Of a stretch of DNA of 64,000 nt, positions 28,098 to 37,219 are shown one piece after another; the first letter of the stretch is position 1, and each line of letters starts with the position of its first letter. Position numbers and translations under genes: made by a program. Origin of the DNA: Sphingobium sp. DEHP117 (lineage in GTDB: Bacteria > Pseudomonadota > Alphaproteobacteria > Sphingomonadales > Sphingomonadaceae); contig NZ_JAPFBJ010000001.1 of the NCBI RefSeq assembly GCF_030867385.1, positions 434,001 to 498,000 on the forward strand. Reading direction: 5' to 3'. The notes beneath the pieces are model-generated. The model searched no databases. It was not told the origin of the DNA and was given only the letters and a program-made list of their open reading frames with translations.

Positions 28098-28130
28098 GTC
28101 TCTCTCCTGTTGTTGGGATGGCAAGGATTT

Positions 28131-28964
28131 TCACTGCGCCGTCCAGCCGCCATCGACTGCGATCGTCGTGCCGGTGATCGAGGCTGCGTGCGGACCGCAC
28201 AGGAACGCGGCGATGCCGCACAGTTCCTCCACGGTGGTGAAGCGCTTACTCGGCTGTGCAGCGAGCAGCACATCGCTGATCACCGCCTCGCGGCTGATCC
28301 CTCGCGCTCTTGCCGTATCGTCGATCTGCTTTTCGACCAGCGGGGTCCAGACATAGCCGGGGCAGATGGCGTTGCAGGTGATGCCCAGGCGGGCCGTTTC
28401 GAGCGCGACCGTTTTGGTGAGGCCGATCAGCCCATGCTTCGCCGAGACATAGGCGCTCTTGTAGGGCGAGGCGATCAGGCCATGCACCGAGGCTAGGTTG
28501 ATGATGCAGCCTGCGCCTTGCGCCTTCATATGGGGCAGGGCGGCGCGGATCGTGTGGAATGCGGCCGAGAGGTTGAGCGCGATGATCGCATCCCATCGCT
28601 CCGGCGGAAACTCCTCTACGGGACTGACATGCTGGATACCCGCATTGTTCACGAGAATGTCGATGCGGCCGTGGTTGGCGATGGTGTTTTCCACCAGCGC
28701 GGCCGCGCCTGCGGGGTCAAGCAGATTGGCGCCGTCATAGTCGACCTCTCGGCCGAAGCGGCGCAGCTCCGCGCAGGTCTGCTCGATCTCGTCCATCCGG
28801 CCGAGGCCATTGACAACAATATGCGCGCCCGCCTCCGCCAGCGCCTGGGCGATGCCAAGGCCGATCCCGCTGGTGGAACCGGTTACGAGCGCGACCTTGT
28901 TGGTCAGCGGGCGAACCGCAGCTTGCAGGCTTTGAGTATCGGATGTGGCTGATATGACGGTCAT
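28131..28964 (-). CDS. bdhA: 3-hydroxybutyrate dehydrogenase (SDR family)
   Basis: From ATG 28964 the protein has 277 residues. It shows the short-chain dehydrogenase pattern: cofactor loop TGSTSGIGLGIAQAL, NNAG, catalytic Ser in INLASVHGLIAS, and YVSAKHG with Tyr and Lys. The sequence ICPGYVWTPLVEKQI is characteristic of D-3-hydroxybutyrate dehydrogenases, which interconvert 3-hydroxybutyrate and acetoacetate with NAD. The longer frame from 29009 adds 15 residues without a good ribosome binding site. It is co-transcribed with the patatin gene downstream. Confidence 0.85.
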   Translation of the reverse strand: MTVISATSDTQSLQAAVRPLTNKVALVTGSTSGIGLGIAQALAEAGAHIVVNGLGRMDEIEQTCAELRRFGREVDYDGANLLDPAGAAALVENTIANHGRIDILVNNAGIQHVSPVEEFPPERWDAIIALNLSAAFHTIRAALPHMKAQGAGCIINLASVHGLIASPYKSAYVSAKHGLIGLTKTVALETARLGITCNAICPGYVWTPLVEKQIDDTARARGISREAVISDVLLAAQPSKRFTTVEELCGIAAFLCGPHAASITGTTIAVDGGWTAQ

Positions 28965-29215
28965 GACTGCGTTCCCTGAAAGAGCGATAAAGCTCGGTAG
29001 TGCGGCCATGATGCCCGCGCGGCAGGTGCAGCTGAAATGCCTTTAGATTCGGGTTTCCATGCGTTTCCGTTATGCGCGGCGCATCACCATGCGCTTTCGC
29101 TATGGATTTGATGCGGACATGCAATTGGGCAGGCCAGGCCCATCCCTCTAGCTTTGAACAGGTCGGAACAGCCCCCGCTGCCCGCACGGTTTCACAGCTT
29201 CAGGAAGGACCTGAC

Positions 29216-29662
29216 ATGACCCATTCTCGCAAACTTGCCGCGCTTGGCCTCGCCGCCGTCGCGGTCTTTTCTACCCCGGCATTCGCCGGTGATTGCCCCC
29301 AGGGCCAGGAAAAGGCGAACCCGCTCGCCAATGCCGCCACGATGCCGAAGGACGTGACTGATACGGTCATCGGCTCGATCGACCTCGGCAAGGAGATCGG
29401 CGTTGAAGGGCGCCAGTTGCGCACCCGCCGCCTCGTCATCCAGCCCGGCGGTATCGTGCCCATGCACAGCCACGCCGATCGTCCCGCCCTCATCTACACC
29501 GTGAGCGGCACGGTCACAGAGCATCGCAGCACCTGCGGCGTGCCGATCGTCCACAAGGCCGGCGACATCTCGCGCGAGGCAGAGGGCATTTCCCACTGGT
29601 GGCAAAACGAAGGCAAGGAGCCTGTCGTGCTGCTCTCTTCAGACGTGTTCCACGGCCAGTAA
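29216..29662 (+). CDS. Exported cupin-domain protein
   Basis: The start at 29216 is supported by CAGGAAGGA upstream and by a clear signal peptide ([20 protein letters not shown], cleavage after AFA). The 148-residue product has a single cupin barrel, with motif 1 around [23 protein letters not shown] and motif 2 around [22 protein letters not shown]. Metal-binding histidines are visible. Its two mature-protein cysteines (GDCPQG, STCGVP) may form a disulfide. It precedes the bufferin operon by 100 bases, with a hairpin between, and may be part of a metal-stress locus (inference). Confidence 0.82.
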   Translation: MTHSRKLAALGLAAVAVFSTPAFAGDCPQGQEKANPLANAATMPKDVTDTVIGSIDLGKEIGVEGRQLRTRRLVIQPGGIVPMHSHADRPALIYTVSGTVTEHRSTCGVPIVHKAGDISREAEGISHWWQNEGKEPVVLLSSDVFHGQ

Positions 29663-29692
29663 TATTCGACGGTCCCACCCCGACCTGTCGAC

Positions 29693-29735
29693 GTGGCGCT
29701 CTCCCCGGCCCCCAAGAGAGCGCCACCCCCCCCCC
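29693..29735 (+). terminator. Strong hairpin followed by a C-tract
   Basis: GTGGCGCTCTC and GAGAGCGCCAC form an 11-bp perfect stem (29693-29703 with 29716-29726). Ten consecutive C bases follow. It lies between the cupin gene and bufA. Without a T-run it is not a standard terminator; it might attenuate read-through or protect mRNA ends. Confidence 0.5.
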
Positions 29736-29762
29736 ATCACCCACTGTAGAAGGAGAAGACCC

Positions 29763-30041
29763 ATGAAGACCATCGTGACATCCAGCATCGGAGCCGTGCT
29801 TGCGGCATCGCTCGCCAGCGCGGCGCATGCCGGGCCAGCCAAGCCGCAGCCCAATATGGACAAGTGCTACGGCATCTCGCTCGCGGGCAAAAATGACTGC
29901 GCCGCCGGCGCGGGCACCAGCTGTGCCGGGACCAGCCACGCCAACTATCAGGGCAATGCCTGGAAATATGTGGCCAAGGGCACCTGCGAGAAGATCAAGA
30001 CGCCCAAGGGCTTCGGCTCGCTGACGCCGAAGAAGGGCTGA
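29763..30041 (+). CDS. bufA: Bufferin precursor peptide, DUF2282/BufA1-type
   Basis: The 92-residue peptide has a signal sequence ([20 protein letters not shown], cleavage after AHA). Its mature DUF2282-type region has four cysteines: [19 protein letters not shown] and GTCEK. In studied bufferins the partner MNIO enzyme converts cysteines to thiooxazoles and the peptide binds copper in the periplasm. Here the modifying-enzyme genes follow immediately (three-base gap), so the assignment is firm by context. An AGAAGGAGAAG ribosome binding site precedes the ATG. Confidence 0.9.
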   Translation: MKTIVTSSIGAVLAASLASAAHAGPAKPQPNMDKCYGISLAGKNDCAAGAGTSCAGTSHANYQGNAWKYVAKGTCEKIKTPKGFGSLTPKKG

Positions 30042-30044
30042 ACC

Positions 30045-30884
30045 ATGAGCACGGGTCCGACCGCCGGAATCGCGCTCAAGGTGCAGCATTTCGAGGAGGC
30101 GCTCGCTTCCCCGGCGGCGGGCCTGTGGTTCGAGGTCCATGCCGAGAACTATATGGTCGAGGGCGGACCGCGCCTTGCGATGCTGGAGGAAATCCGGCGG
30201 GCGCGGCCGCTCTCGCTCCATGGCGTCGGCATGTCGCTAGCCAGCGACGAACTGCCCGATCCCGATCATCTTGCGGCCCTCAAGCGCCTCGTCGACCGGT
30301 TCGAGCCGTTCCTCGTTTCCGAGCATCTTGCATGGTCGCGGCTGGGCGCACGCTGCATGCCTGACCTGCTGCCCTTTCCCCGCACGGGCGAAGCGTTGCG
30401 CCATATCGTGCGCAATATCGACCATGTGCAGAGCGTGCTGGGTCGCCGGATCCTCATCGAGAATCCCTCCCACTACATGCGCCTTGCCGGGCATGACTGG
30501 GCCGAGCAGGATTTTCTGCGCGAGCTCGTGCGCCGAACGGGATGCGGCCTGCTGCTCGATCTCAACAATGTCGCGGTGAGCGCACATAATCTCGGCTTCG
30601 ACGCCGCTCGCTGGCTCGAGGATTTTCCCTCTGATGCCGTTGGCGAAATCCATCTCGCAGGTTCGAGCGAGGATGTCGCGCTCGATCTGCTGATCGACAG
30701 CCATGACAGCCCGGTCGCCGCCGACGTGTGGACCTTGCATCGCGCCTTCATCCAAAGCCACGGCCCGCGCCCCACGCTGATCGAGCGTGACGCGCTGGTG
30801 CCCGATTTCCGCACGCTGATGGCCGAGCGCCTTCAGGCGGAGCGCCACATCGATGAACATATGAAGGAGATGGAACATGCCTGA
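30045..30884 (+). CDS. bufB: MNIO (DUF692) RiPP-modifying enzyme BufB
   Basis: The 279-residue TIM-barrel protein is a multinuclear non-heme iron oxidase. Candidate iron ligands are seen in SLHGVGMS, SEHLAW, IENPSHY, LLDLNN, GEIHLAG, DSHD and LIERDA, the usual order for DUF692 proteins. It should oxidise cysteines of the BufA precursor. It starts three bases after bufA and overlaps bufC by eight bases, indicating tight coupling. No other RiPP enzyme is nearby. Confidence 0.92.
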   Translation: MSTGPTAGIALKVQHFEEALASPAAGLWFEVHAENYMVEGGPRLAMLEEIRRARPLSLHGVGMSLASDELPDPDHLAALKRLVDRFEPFLVSEHLAWSRLGARCMPDLLPFPRTGEALRHIVRNIDHVQSVLGRRILIENPSHYMRLAGHDWAEQDFLRELVRRTGCGLLLDLNNVAVSAHNLGFDAARWLEDFPSDAVGEIHLAGSSEDVALDLLIDSHDSPVAADVWTLHRAFIQSHGPRPTLIERDALVPDFRTLMAERLQAERHIDEHMKEMEHA

Positions 30885-31614
30885 ACTGCGCGCTTTCCAA
30901 CATCATTTCGTCACCGCGATCGACAGTGGCGCCGCGCTGCCGCTCTCGCCGCTCGCTATCTATCGCAACACGTCGCTTGCAGGAGCATGCCAGGCGCTGG
31001 CGGACAACTTCCCCGTCGTACGCGAGCTGGTGGGAGAGGCGCTGTTCGAGGCCCTGGCGGTCGATCATGCCCGTGAATGCCCGCCCACGTCGCCGGTGCT
31101 CGCTCTCTACGGCGCGGAATTCGCAATGTGGCTCGCGCGCCAGCCAATTGCTGCCGAAATCACCTATATTGCTGACGTTGCGCGGTGCGAACGCATGCAT
31201 ATCGAGGCGCTATTTGCTGCCGATGCCCCAGCCTTGACCATCTCCGACATAGCATTGATCGCTGGCGACCGGCTGGCTGCACTGCGCCTCAAGCCGCACC
31301 CAGCCACCCGCATCGACTGGCTGGCGACCCCCGCCATGCCGATCTGGCTCGCGCATCAGGATGATGTCACCGAAGAAATCGTCATAGAATGGGAGCCCGG
31401 CGGCGCGCTGTTCGCCCGCCCGCGCAACCACGTGCTTGCGCGTGTCCTCACCCGCCCGGCGCACCGCCTGCTTTCCGGCCTGCGCATGGGCGAGACGCTG
31501 GGCGAGGCGGCAGAAAGCGCCCGCTCGCTTTACCCCGAAACCGATATCGGCGCGGAGTTCGCGCAGCTCGTTGAAACCGGCGCGTTCGTCGCCATGCCTG
31601 AAAGGATGATCTGA
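30877..31614 (+). CDS. bufC: BufC (DUF2063) partner protein
   Basis: The 245-residue protein starts [20 protein letters not shown] and contains the DUF2063 N-terminal signature ([42 protein letters not shown]). It acts with the DUF692 enzyme, probably in recognising or positioning the precursor peptide. Overlaps with bufB and with the DoxX gene at both ends support a single transcript. Confidence 0.9.
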   Translation: MPELRAFQHHFVTAIDSGAALPLSPLAIYRNTSLAGACQALADNFPVVRELVGEALFEALAVDHARECPPTSPVLALYGAEFAMWLARQPIAAEITYIADVARCERMHIEALFAADAPALTISDIALIAGDRLAALRLKPHPATRIDWLATPAMPIWLAHQDDVTEEIVIEWEPGGALFARPRNHVLARVLTRPAHRLLSGLRMGETLGEAAESARSLYPETDIGAEFAQLVETGAFVAMPERMI

Positions 31615-32072
31615 TGAGAGCCGTTCAAAAAACAGTGCCTGCCGGCGGACTCTATGACAGGGTAGTCGCTCTTGCCGAACGCCTGCTTCCCCCCTCGCTG
31701 CTGCTGCTCGTGGCGCGTCTTGGCATTGCCGCCATCTTCTTCCTTTCGGGTCGCACCAAGGTCGAAGGCCTGTTTACCCTGACCGACAGCACCTTTTACC
31801 TGTTCGAAACCGATTATGCGCTGCCGCTGCTGCCGCCTGTCGTTGCGGCCTATCTCGCCACAATCGCCGAGCATGTGTTTTCGATCCTGCTGGTACTCGG
31901 TCTTCTTACCCGCGCTTCGGCGGCAGCTTTGCTGGGCATGACCCTTGTGATCCAGATTTTCGTCTACCCAGACGCCTGGCCGACGCATCTGAGCTGGGCT
32001 GGCCTCATGCTGCCGCTGATTGCCTATGGCGGGGGCAGATGGTCCGTGGATAAGGCGATAGGTCTCAAATGA
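31614..32072 (+). CDS. DoxX family membrane protein of the bufferin operon
   Basis: This 152-residue protein has four hydrophobic helices and the DoxX pattern ([40 protein letters not shown]). DoxX proteins frequently close bufferin operons; their role may be electron transfer or membrane redox support (not established). Its ATG overlaps the bufC stop by one base. Confidence 0.88.
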   Translation: MRAVQKTVPAGGLYDRVVALAERLLPPSLLLLVARLGIAAIFFLSGRTKVEGLFTLTDSTFYLFETDYALPLLPPVVAAYLATIAEHVFSILLVLGLLTRASAAALLGMTLVIQIFVYPDAWPTHLSWAGLMLPLIAYGGGRWSVDKAIGLK

Positions 32073-32088
32073 TCGTCAAAGCAGAAGC

Positions 32089-32202
32089 ATGGCATTCAAA
32101 AGGCACAAGCCGGGGGAGCTTATCGGCAAGCTGCGTGACACGGAGATCGTGCGGCCAACCGAGCTTGACACGCGCCCCAAAAATGGCGAAGGGACGGCAT
32201 AA
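32089..32202 (+). pseudogene. Possible IS3 OrfA relic
   Basis: A 37-codon frame begins MAFKRHKPGELIGKLRDTEI. This strongly resembles the first residues of IS3-family OrfA proteins (KRHKPEEI-x-x-KLR). It then diverges and stops. It may be a relic marking the edge of the catabolic island that starts at 32274. The similarity is short, so this is tentative. Confidence 0.35.
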
Positions 32203-32273
32203 AATAGCGGGGTTGATCTCGCCAGGCAAATGGGCGCATGCGCTGCGGGGCCGTAGAATGGGAATGGGATCCT

Positions 32274-33047
32274 ATGTCTGCGAGCTACCGACTTTCTTCT
32301 TGTATCGAATGGCAATTTACTGAAGCGGGCGAGCTCGATGACCGTCTGCGCGCCGCAAAAGCGGGCGGCTTCGACCTAGCCGAATTTCATTTATGGCGTG
32401 ACAAGCCGATTGATGCGCTGGCGCAGGCACTGACCGAAACCGGCATGAAGCTGACCGGCGTCTGCGTCGACCCGCGCCGTTCGATCGTCGATCCCGTCGA
32501 GCGCGACGAGATGATCAACGCCGTGCGCGAAACAATCGCTGCGACGGCCAAGCTGGGTAAACCGGACCTCATCATCGCCTCAGGCTTCCGGGTGGAAGGA
32601 ATGAGCGAGGAAGATCACTTCGCCAATGCCGTCGTCGCCCTGCGCGCCGCCGCCGATGATGCGGAAAAGGCGGGCGTCACCCTGCTGCTCGAGCCTCTCA
32701 ACACCCGATTGTTTTCGGCCATGTACCTGGTCAGCACAAAGCTGGGCCTCGATCTAGTCGAGGCGGTGGGCAGCCCCAACCTGCGCCTGCTGTATGACGT
32801 GTGGCACAGCGCGGTGATGGGTGAGGACATGGCCGAAGTGCTTGCGGGCCGCGCACATCTCGTTGCCCATGTACAGGTCGCCGACATGGATGACCGCAAC
32901 GAACCCGGTACCGGTAGCCTCGACTGGGCAAGGATCAGGCAATCGCTGGACGACCTCGGCTATTCCGGGGCAATCGGGCTGGAATACTTCCCGACCCTGC
33001 CGATGGATCAATCGCTCGCTCTGACCCGGCAAGAGCTGGGCTGCTGA
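32274..33047 (+). CDS. Hydroxypyruvate isomerase-like TIM-barrel protein
   Basis: The 257-residue protein is of the sugar phosphate isomerase/epimerase (AP endonuclease 2-type) superfamily. Metal ligand candidates are Glu in TLLLEPLNTR, Asp/His in LLYDVWHS, His in AHVQVADM and Glu in GLEYFPT. It is close to the proteins at 52575 and 35089 in the window (shared FHLWRDK, EVLAGRAHLVAHVQ-type segments). It opens a three-gene plus-strand group of TIM barrels. The ATG at 32274 gives the start MSASYRLSSCIEWQF; the upstream extension is not conserved. Likely acts on a keto-sugar or an anhydro-sugar intermediate (inference). Confidence 0.85.
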   Translation: MSASYRLSSCIEWQFTEAGELDDRLRAAKAGGFDLAEFHLWRDKPIDALAQALTETGMKLTGVCVDPRRSIVDPVERDEMINAVRETIAATAKLGKPDLIIASGFRVEGMSEEDHFANAVVALRAAADDAEKAGVTLLLEPLNTRLFSAMYLVSTKLGLDLVEAVGSPNLRLLYDVWHSAVMGEDMAEVLAGRAHLVAHVQVADMDDRNEPGTGSLDWARIRQSLDDLGYSGAIGLEYFPTLPMDQSLALTRQELGC

Positions 33048-33088
33048 CAGCTCTATCGCGCGGAATGGGTAGAAGAATAGGAACTGTC

Positions 33089-34045
33089 ATGAAAACCGAA
33101 AAGATCGCGATCAGCCTCGACCTGATCAACCGCCACAACCAGGAACCCAACCGTAACCGCTACGAAAGTCGGTATTTCTGGGAAGAGCTCTATCGGCTGA
33201 TCGCCGCTGCGGGATTTTCGGCGATCGAAATCCCCTATGAGCCGGTATGGCAGTTCGGCGGCCGCAGCGGCGTGCCGATGAACCGCTACTGCGTGAACAC
33301 CAAATACGGTGATGCCGCCGGATACCTTGCCCAATTGCAGGCCAGCGGGATCGACCGGGTAGCAGGGGTCACCTTCGATCCCAACCTGTTCATGCGCAAC
33401 GACAGCCTCGATTTCTATTTCGGAGCAAGCGGCCACTTTGCTGGCGAGGGGCTGGACCACGCGGCGGATCTGGGTGCGGACTATTTCGCCATCAGCCCGT
33501 CCCCCTTCCATGGCCGGGTCGCGCAGTATCACCCGGATCTGACGGACAAGATGGAGACCTTCACGACGCGCACGGTCGAACTGCTTTCCGGCCTCGCTGC
33601 CAAGGCGGAAGCCCGCGGTGTGTCGCTCGTGCTGCGCAGCGAATACTGGAGCCTGTTCGGGGGTAAGCGCCTCGCCCCGTTCTACGATGCACTTCCCGCC
33701 AGCATCAAGCTTGATGTAGATACCGCGAACCTGTTCGTGAGCGGTATTTCGGCCCCGGATTTCATCGCAGCGCATTCCGGCAGGATCGGCTGCGTCCACC
33801 TCACCGACACCGATTTCGTCGATACGGGGGAAGTCTGGAAGACACCGAACCCGGAGCATCCCAGTGGCAGAGCGACACAGGTTTTCCGCGATCCGGGGTC
33901 GGGATCGGTCAACCTGGCGCAGATCGTGAGGCAGCTCGACAGTCTGGGCTATGAGGGTCCCGTCACTGCCAGTGCCCGCCAGACACGTGATCCCTTCCGC
34001 GCCGTGCTGCGTACGCGCGCTCTGCTGAACCAAATCACGAAATAG
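33089..34045 (+). CDS. Sugar phosphate isomerase/epimerase family TIM barrel, divergent
   Basis: The 318-residue protein (ATG 33089, preceded by AGGAAC) shows the superfamily layout: VSLVLRSEYWS with a ligand Glu, LDVDTANLF with Asp, GCVHLTDTDF with His. At the C-terminal strand, where most relatives place the final metal-ligand Glu, it has PVTASARQTRDP instead. This may reflect a changed metal site or loss of isomerase chemistry. It lies 41 bases after the previous TIM barrel and 19 before the next, so the three are an operon. Substrate unknown. Confidence 0.82.
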   Translation: MKTEKIAISLDLINRHNQEPNRNRYESRYFWEELYRLIAAAGFSAIEIPYEPVWQFGGRSGVPMNRYCVNTKYGDAAGYLAQLQASGIDRVAGVTFDPNLFMRNDSLDFYFGASGHFAGEGLDHAADLGADYFAISPSPFHGRVAQYHPDLTDKMETFTTRTVELLSGLAAKAEARGVSLVLRSEYWSLFGGKRLAPFYDALPASIKLDVDTANLFVSGISAPDFIAAHSGRIGCVHLTDTDFVDTGEVWKTPNPEHPSGRATQVFRDPGSGSVNLAQIVRQLDSLGYEGPVTASARQTRDPFRAVLRTRALLNQITK

Positions 34046-34064
34046 ATCTGACGGAGATTCCGCG

Positions 34065-34988
34065 ATGCCCAACATCCGCTATGCCAACATGTGCCACTGG
34101 AAGACGATCCCCTATCGGAAGATCGAGAATTTCCGGGAGTTCTACTATGAGGACAATACCAACTCGGCCTACTATTCCGATTGGGACAAGATCCTCAAAT
34201 ATCAGTCCGCGCTGGGCTTCGAGGGGATCGAGATCGCGCCCTGGGATCTGGCCGACATTCTGCCGCTGTTCGGCTCGCCAGAATCTTTCACGGCCTTTGC
34301 GAAGGAGCGAGGGGTGGAGGTTATCGGGATGTTCCACGGCGCCCACGCCAGCCACGATGCCGGACATTTCGACGAAGCCGTTCGCGCGGGCCGGGAGGCG
34401 GTTGACACCATCGTGCGCTTCGGTGGAACTTACATGAATACCTGCCCGACACAGAACTACTTCGGCACCGGACCGCTCAGCCGCGAGGAAGTGCAGCAGT
34501 GTGCCAAGGTGATGAACGAGATCGGCCGCTATGCCACGGACCGCGGGGTGAAGATCGGCCTGCATAACGAATTCTTCTGCGCCATCAACCTTTCGAACCA
34601 CCGCGAACTGATCGAATCCACCGATCCAAAGCTGGTCCATTATTGCATCGACACAGCGCAGATCTCGATCATGGGCGAGGACCTGCTGACCTTCTACAAC
34701 GATTATCACGACCGGATCAGTACGTTCCACCTGAAGGACACCGCTTCGTCGAAGCTGCCAGACAGCGTTCGCTTTTCGCAGGACCCCGAGATCACCGACG
34801 ATGGCACGCGCTGGTTCTGGGAGCCGGGCATGGGCGAACTTGACCTCAAGGGCCTTTATAGCCTGCTGAAGCAGCACGGATTCAAGGGCTGGATGTCGAT
34901 AGAGTATGACGGCTCTCCCGACCTGCTTGCCTCGATGGCGCTGACCCGCTATTTCCTCGATAATGAATTGCGGCCGATCTACGATTAG
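34065..34988 (+). CDS. Sugar phosphate isomerase/epimerase family TIM barrel
   Basis: The 307-residue protein begins MPNIRYANMCHWKTIPYRKI and contains ligand candidates in VKIGLHNEFF (Glu), HYCIDTAQI (Asp), STFHLKDTAS (His) and GWMSIEYDGS (Glu). It is the last gene of the plus-strand TIM-barrel operon and is followed by a strong bidirectional hairpin. The family covers 2-keto-myo-inositol dehydratase, xylose isomerase-like and 3-keto-sugar enzymes. The exact reaction cannot be read from sequence. Confidence 0.85.
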   Translation: MPNIRYANMCHWKTIPYRKIENFREFYYEDNTNSAYYSDWDKILKYQSALGFEGIEIAPWDLADILPLFGSPESFTAFAKERGVEVIGMFHGAHASHDAGHFDEAVRAGREAVDTIVRFGGTYMNTCPTQNYFGTGPLSREEVQQCAKVMNEIGRYATDRGVKIGLHNEFFCAINLSNHRELIESTDPKLVHYCIDTAQISIMGEDLLTFYNDYHDRISTFHLKDTASSKLPDSVRFSQDPEITDDGTRWFWEPGMGELDLKGLYSLLKQHGFKGWMSIEYDGSPDLLASMALTRYFLDNELRPIYD

Positions 34989-35015
34989 GCTCAGATCATG
35001 GTGTGATTCGAAGTA

Positions 35016-35078
35016 AGAGCCTGATTGACGCCTTTGATTGAACGCCTGCGGCGCTTCAATCAAAGGCAATCAGGCTCT
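35016..35078. terminator. Bidirectional hairpin terminator
   Basis: Outer arms AGAGCCTGATT (35016-35026) and AATCAGGCTCT (35068-35078) and inner 13-bp arms (35030-35042 with 35055-35067) form one long stem with a three-base bulge and a GC-rich loop. It lies exactly between two convergent genes, so it probably stops transcription from both sides. Confidence 0.75.
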
Positions 35079-35088
35079 ATTGCTTGAG

Positions 35089-35862
35089 TCAGTTCACGAG
35101 CTTGCTGAACCACTTTAGCGCGTCGCCGGTCGGCGCCAGTGTGGGGCTGCATTCGATCCCGATAGGACCGGTATATCCCACAGAGTGCAGAAGGTTGAGG
35201 GCGGCCTCCCAGTCGATTTTGCCGGACCCTGGCTCTCCTCGGCCCGGCGCGTCGGCGACCTGTACATGTTCCAGCAGGTGCGCGACTGCGGGAAGCACCT
35301 CGGCTGGATCCTCGGCCTCGGTTACCGAGTGATACAGGTCATAGAGCAGGCGAACGCGCGGCGAGTTGACCATCTCGATCACCGCCACGGCGTCCTCCGT
35401 GTGGCTGAACAGCACACCGGGGTGATCGACCCGGGTGTTGACCGGCTCGAGCATGATCGTGACACCAAAGCGCTCGGCGATGGGCACGATCGAGCTGACA
35501 GCCTGCGCGACCGTGGCGAGCTGGACGGGGCGCTTCTGGTAGGGAACACCGGGACCCGAAGCGACGACGACCCGGCGGCAGCCAAGGAAAACGGCATCTT
35601 CGCAGGTTTTCTGAAAGATTGCGCGAAATTGCTCATGCGTGCTGGGGTCGACCAGCAAGGTGCGCGGATCGTTGACCATGCTGATCAGCTCCACGCCATG
35701 ATTGGCAAGAGCTTGCTTTGCCGCGTCGGCATCGCGGCCTGCCATTGAGAATATCTCGACCTTGCGAAAGCCGTCTGCTGCTGCGGCAGCGATGCGGTCC
35801 TCAATCCGTTCCCCCGCTTCCTGATACATATACTCAAGATTTACGGAAAGTTCGTAGGCCAT
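35089..35862 (-). CDS. Hydroxypyruvate isomerase-like TIM-barrel protein
   Basis: From ATG 35862 (AGGAACACCG upstream) the protein has 257 residues. It shares with the 32274 and 52575 proteins the motifs TIMLEPVNTRVDHPG, VRLLYDLYHSV, EHVQVADAPGRGEPGSGKIDW and IGIECSPT. Glu, Asp, His and Glu metal ligands are conserved. It is the last gene of the minus-strand operon GMC oxidoreductase - xylulokinase - xylose isomerase - this gene. It could isomerise a product that xylose isomerase does not use. Confidence 0.85.
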   Translation of the reverse strand: MAYELSVNLEYMYQEAGERIEDRIAAAAADGFRKVEIFSMAGRDADAAKQALANHGVELISMVNDPRTLLVDPSTHEQFRAIFQKTCEDAVFLGCRRVVVASGPGVPYQKRPVQLATVAQAVSSIVPIAERFGVTIMLEPVNTRVDHPGVLFSHTEDAVAVIEMVNSPRVRLLYDLYHSVTEAEDPAEVLPAVAHLLEHVQVADAPGRGEPGSGKIDWEAALNLLHSVGYTGPIGIECSPTLAPTGDALKWFSKLVN

Positions 35863-35894
35863 CGGTGTTCCTTTTGTCTGTGTGGCCGGTGCCG

Positions 35895-37208
35895 TCAGAA
35901 GCGGTTGATGAGGTTTTCGCACCATTCCTGGCGGCCGGAGCGTGCCTCGGGTTCGTGGTTGGCGGCGACGGCGTGGTCGGCAACCTGAGCCAGTGACGTG
36001 CCGTCGGCATGGATCATCCGGCCGAGCTCCCCCTGCCAGCCCGCATACCGATCGACGCGGAACCGTTCCAGCTGCCCGTCCTCGATGATGGCGGCCGCAC
36101 GCAGCAGCGCACGGGCGATTGTGTCGACACCGCCGATATGGCCATGGAACAGGTCTGCCGCGTCGATCGACTGGCGGCGCACCTTGGCATCGAAATTGAA
36201 GCCGCCGTTGCCGAGACCCCCGGCGCGCAACACTTCGAGCATCGCCAGCGTCAGTTCCTCAACCGAGTTCGGAAACTGATCGGTATCCCACCCGTTCTGC
36301 GGGTCTCCGCGATTGGCATCGATCGATCCGAGAATACCGAGCGCGCGTGCCATTGCGATTTCGTGCTCGAACGTGTGGCCCGAGAGCGTGGCGTGATTCG
36401 CCTCGATGTTCACCTTGACCTCATTCTCCAGCCCGAAGCGTTTGAGGAAGGCGTAGACGGTCTGGGTGTCGAAATCATATTGATGCTTGGTCGGTTCATG
36501 CGGCTTGGGCTCGATCAGGATCGTGCCGGTAAAGCCGATGCGGTGCTTGTGATCGACGACGAGGTTCAGGAACCGGCCGAAATTCCGCTGCTCGACCCCG
36601 ATCTCGGTGTTGAGGATGCTGTCATAGCCCTCGCGGCCACCCCACAGCACGTAATTTGCTCCACCCAGACGATGGGTAGCCTCCAGCGCATCGCGCACCT
36701 GGCTCGCCGCCCAGGCGAAAACTTCAGGGTCGGGGTTGGTGGCAGCGCCTGCCATGTAGCGCGGGTGCCCGAACAGGTTTGCCGTGCCCCAGAGCAACCG
36801 GCGGCCATGCTTGCCCTGCAGCTCTTCCAGATGATCGACAGCCTCGGCGAAGCTCTGGCGGAACTCGCCGATTGTCTCGGCGTCAGCCATCACGTCGACG
36901 TCATGAAAGCAGTAGAACGGCAGATCGAGTTTCTCGACGAAGGCAAGCGCCGCCTCACGCTTTTGCGCGGCGCGTACCCGATCGTTCGGCCCCGCGTGCC
37001 ATGGGCGGGAAAAGGTGCCTGCGCCGAAGACGTCGCTGCCCGGCCAGCAGAAGCTGTGCCACATGCACACGGCGAACCGCAGATGATCCTCCATGCGCTT
37101 GCCCATGACGAGGCGATCCTTGTCGTACCACCGATAGGCAAGGTCGTTGGTGCTGTCCGGTCCTTCATATTTGACCGTGGCGAATGGTGCGAAATAGTCG
37201 GCAGACAT
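35895..37208 (-). CDS. xylA: Xylose isomerase
   Basis: The 437-residue protein (ATG 37208) is full length. It has the family signatures [13 protein letters not shown] catalytic His/Asp region ([19 protein letters not shown]), [38 protein letters not shown] and [20 protein letters not shown], all carrying metal ligands, and NFDAKVRR near the C-terminus. It converts D-xylose to D-xylulose in the cytoplasm. It follows xylulokinase by 11 bases in an operon led by a GMC oxidoreductase. This links pentose use to the glycoside pathway. Confidence 0.95.
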   Translation of the reverse strand: MSADYFAPFATVKYEGPDSTNDLAYRWYDKDRLVMGKRMEDHLRFAVCMWHSFCWPGSDVFGAGTFSRPWHAGPNDRVRAAQKREAALAFVEKLDLPFYCFHDVDVMADAETIGEFRQSFAEAVDHLEELQGKHGRRLLWGTANLFGHPRYMAGAATNPDPEVFAWAASQVRDALEATHRLGGANYVLWGGREGYDSILNTEIGVEQRNFGRFLNLVVDHKHRIGFTGTILIEPKPHEPTKHQYDFDTQTVYAFLKRFGLENEVKVNIEANHATLSGHTFEHEIAMARALGILGSIDANRGDPQNGWDTDQFPNSVEELTLAMLEVLRAGGLGNGGFNFDAKVRRQSIDAADLFHGHIGGVDTIARALLRAAAIIEDGQLERFRVDRYAGWQGELGRMIHADGTSLAQVADHAVAANHEPEARSGRQEWCENLINRF

Positions 37209-37219
37209 TGGCTTTCCTC

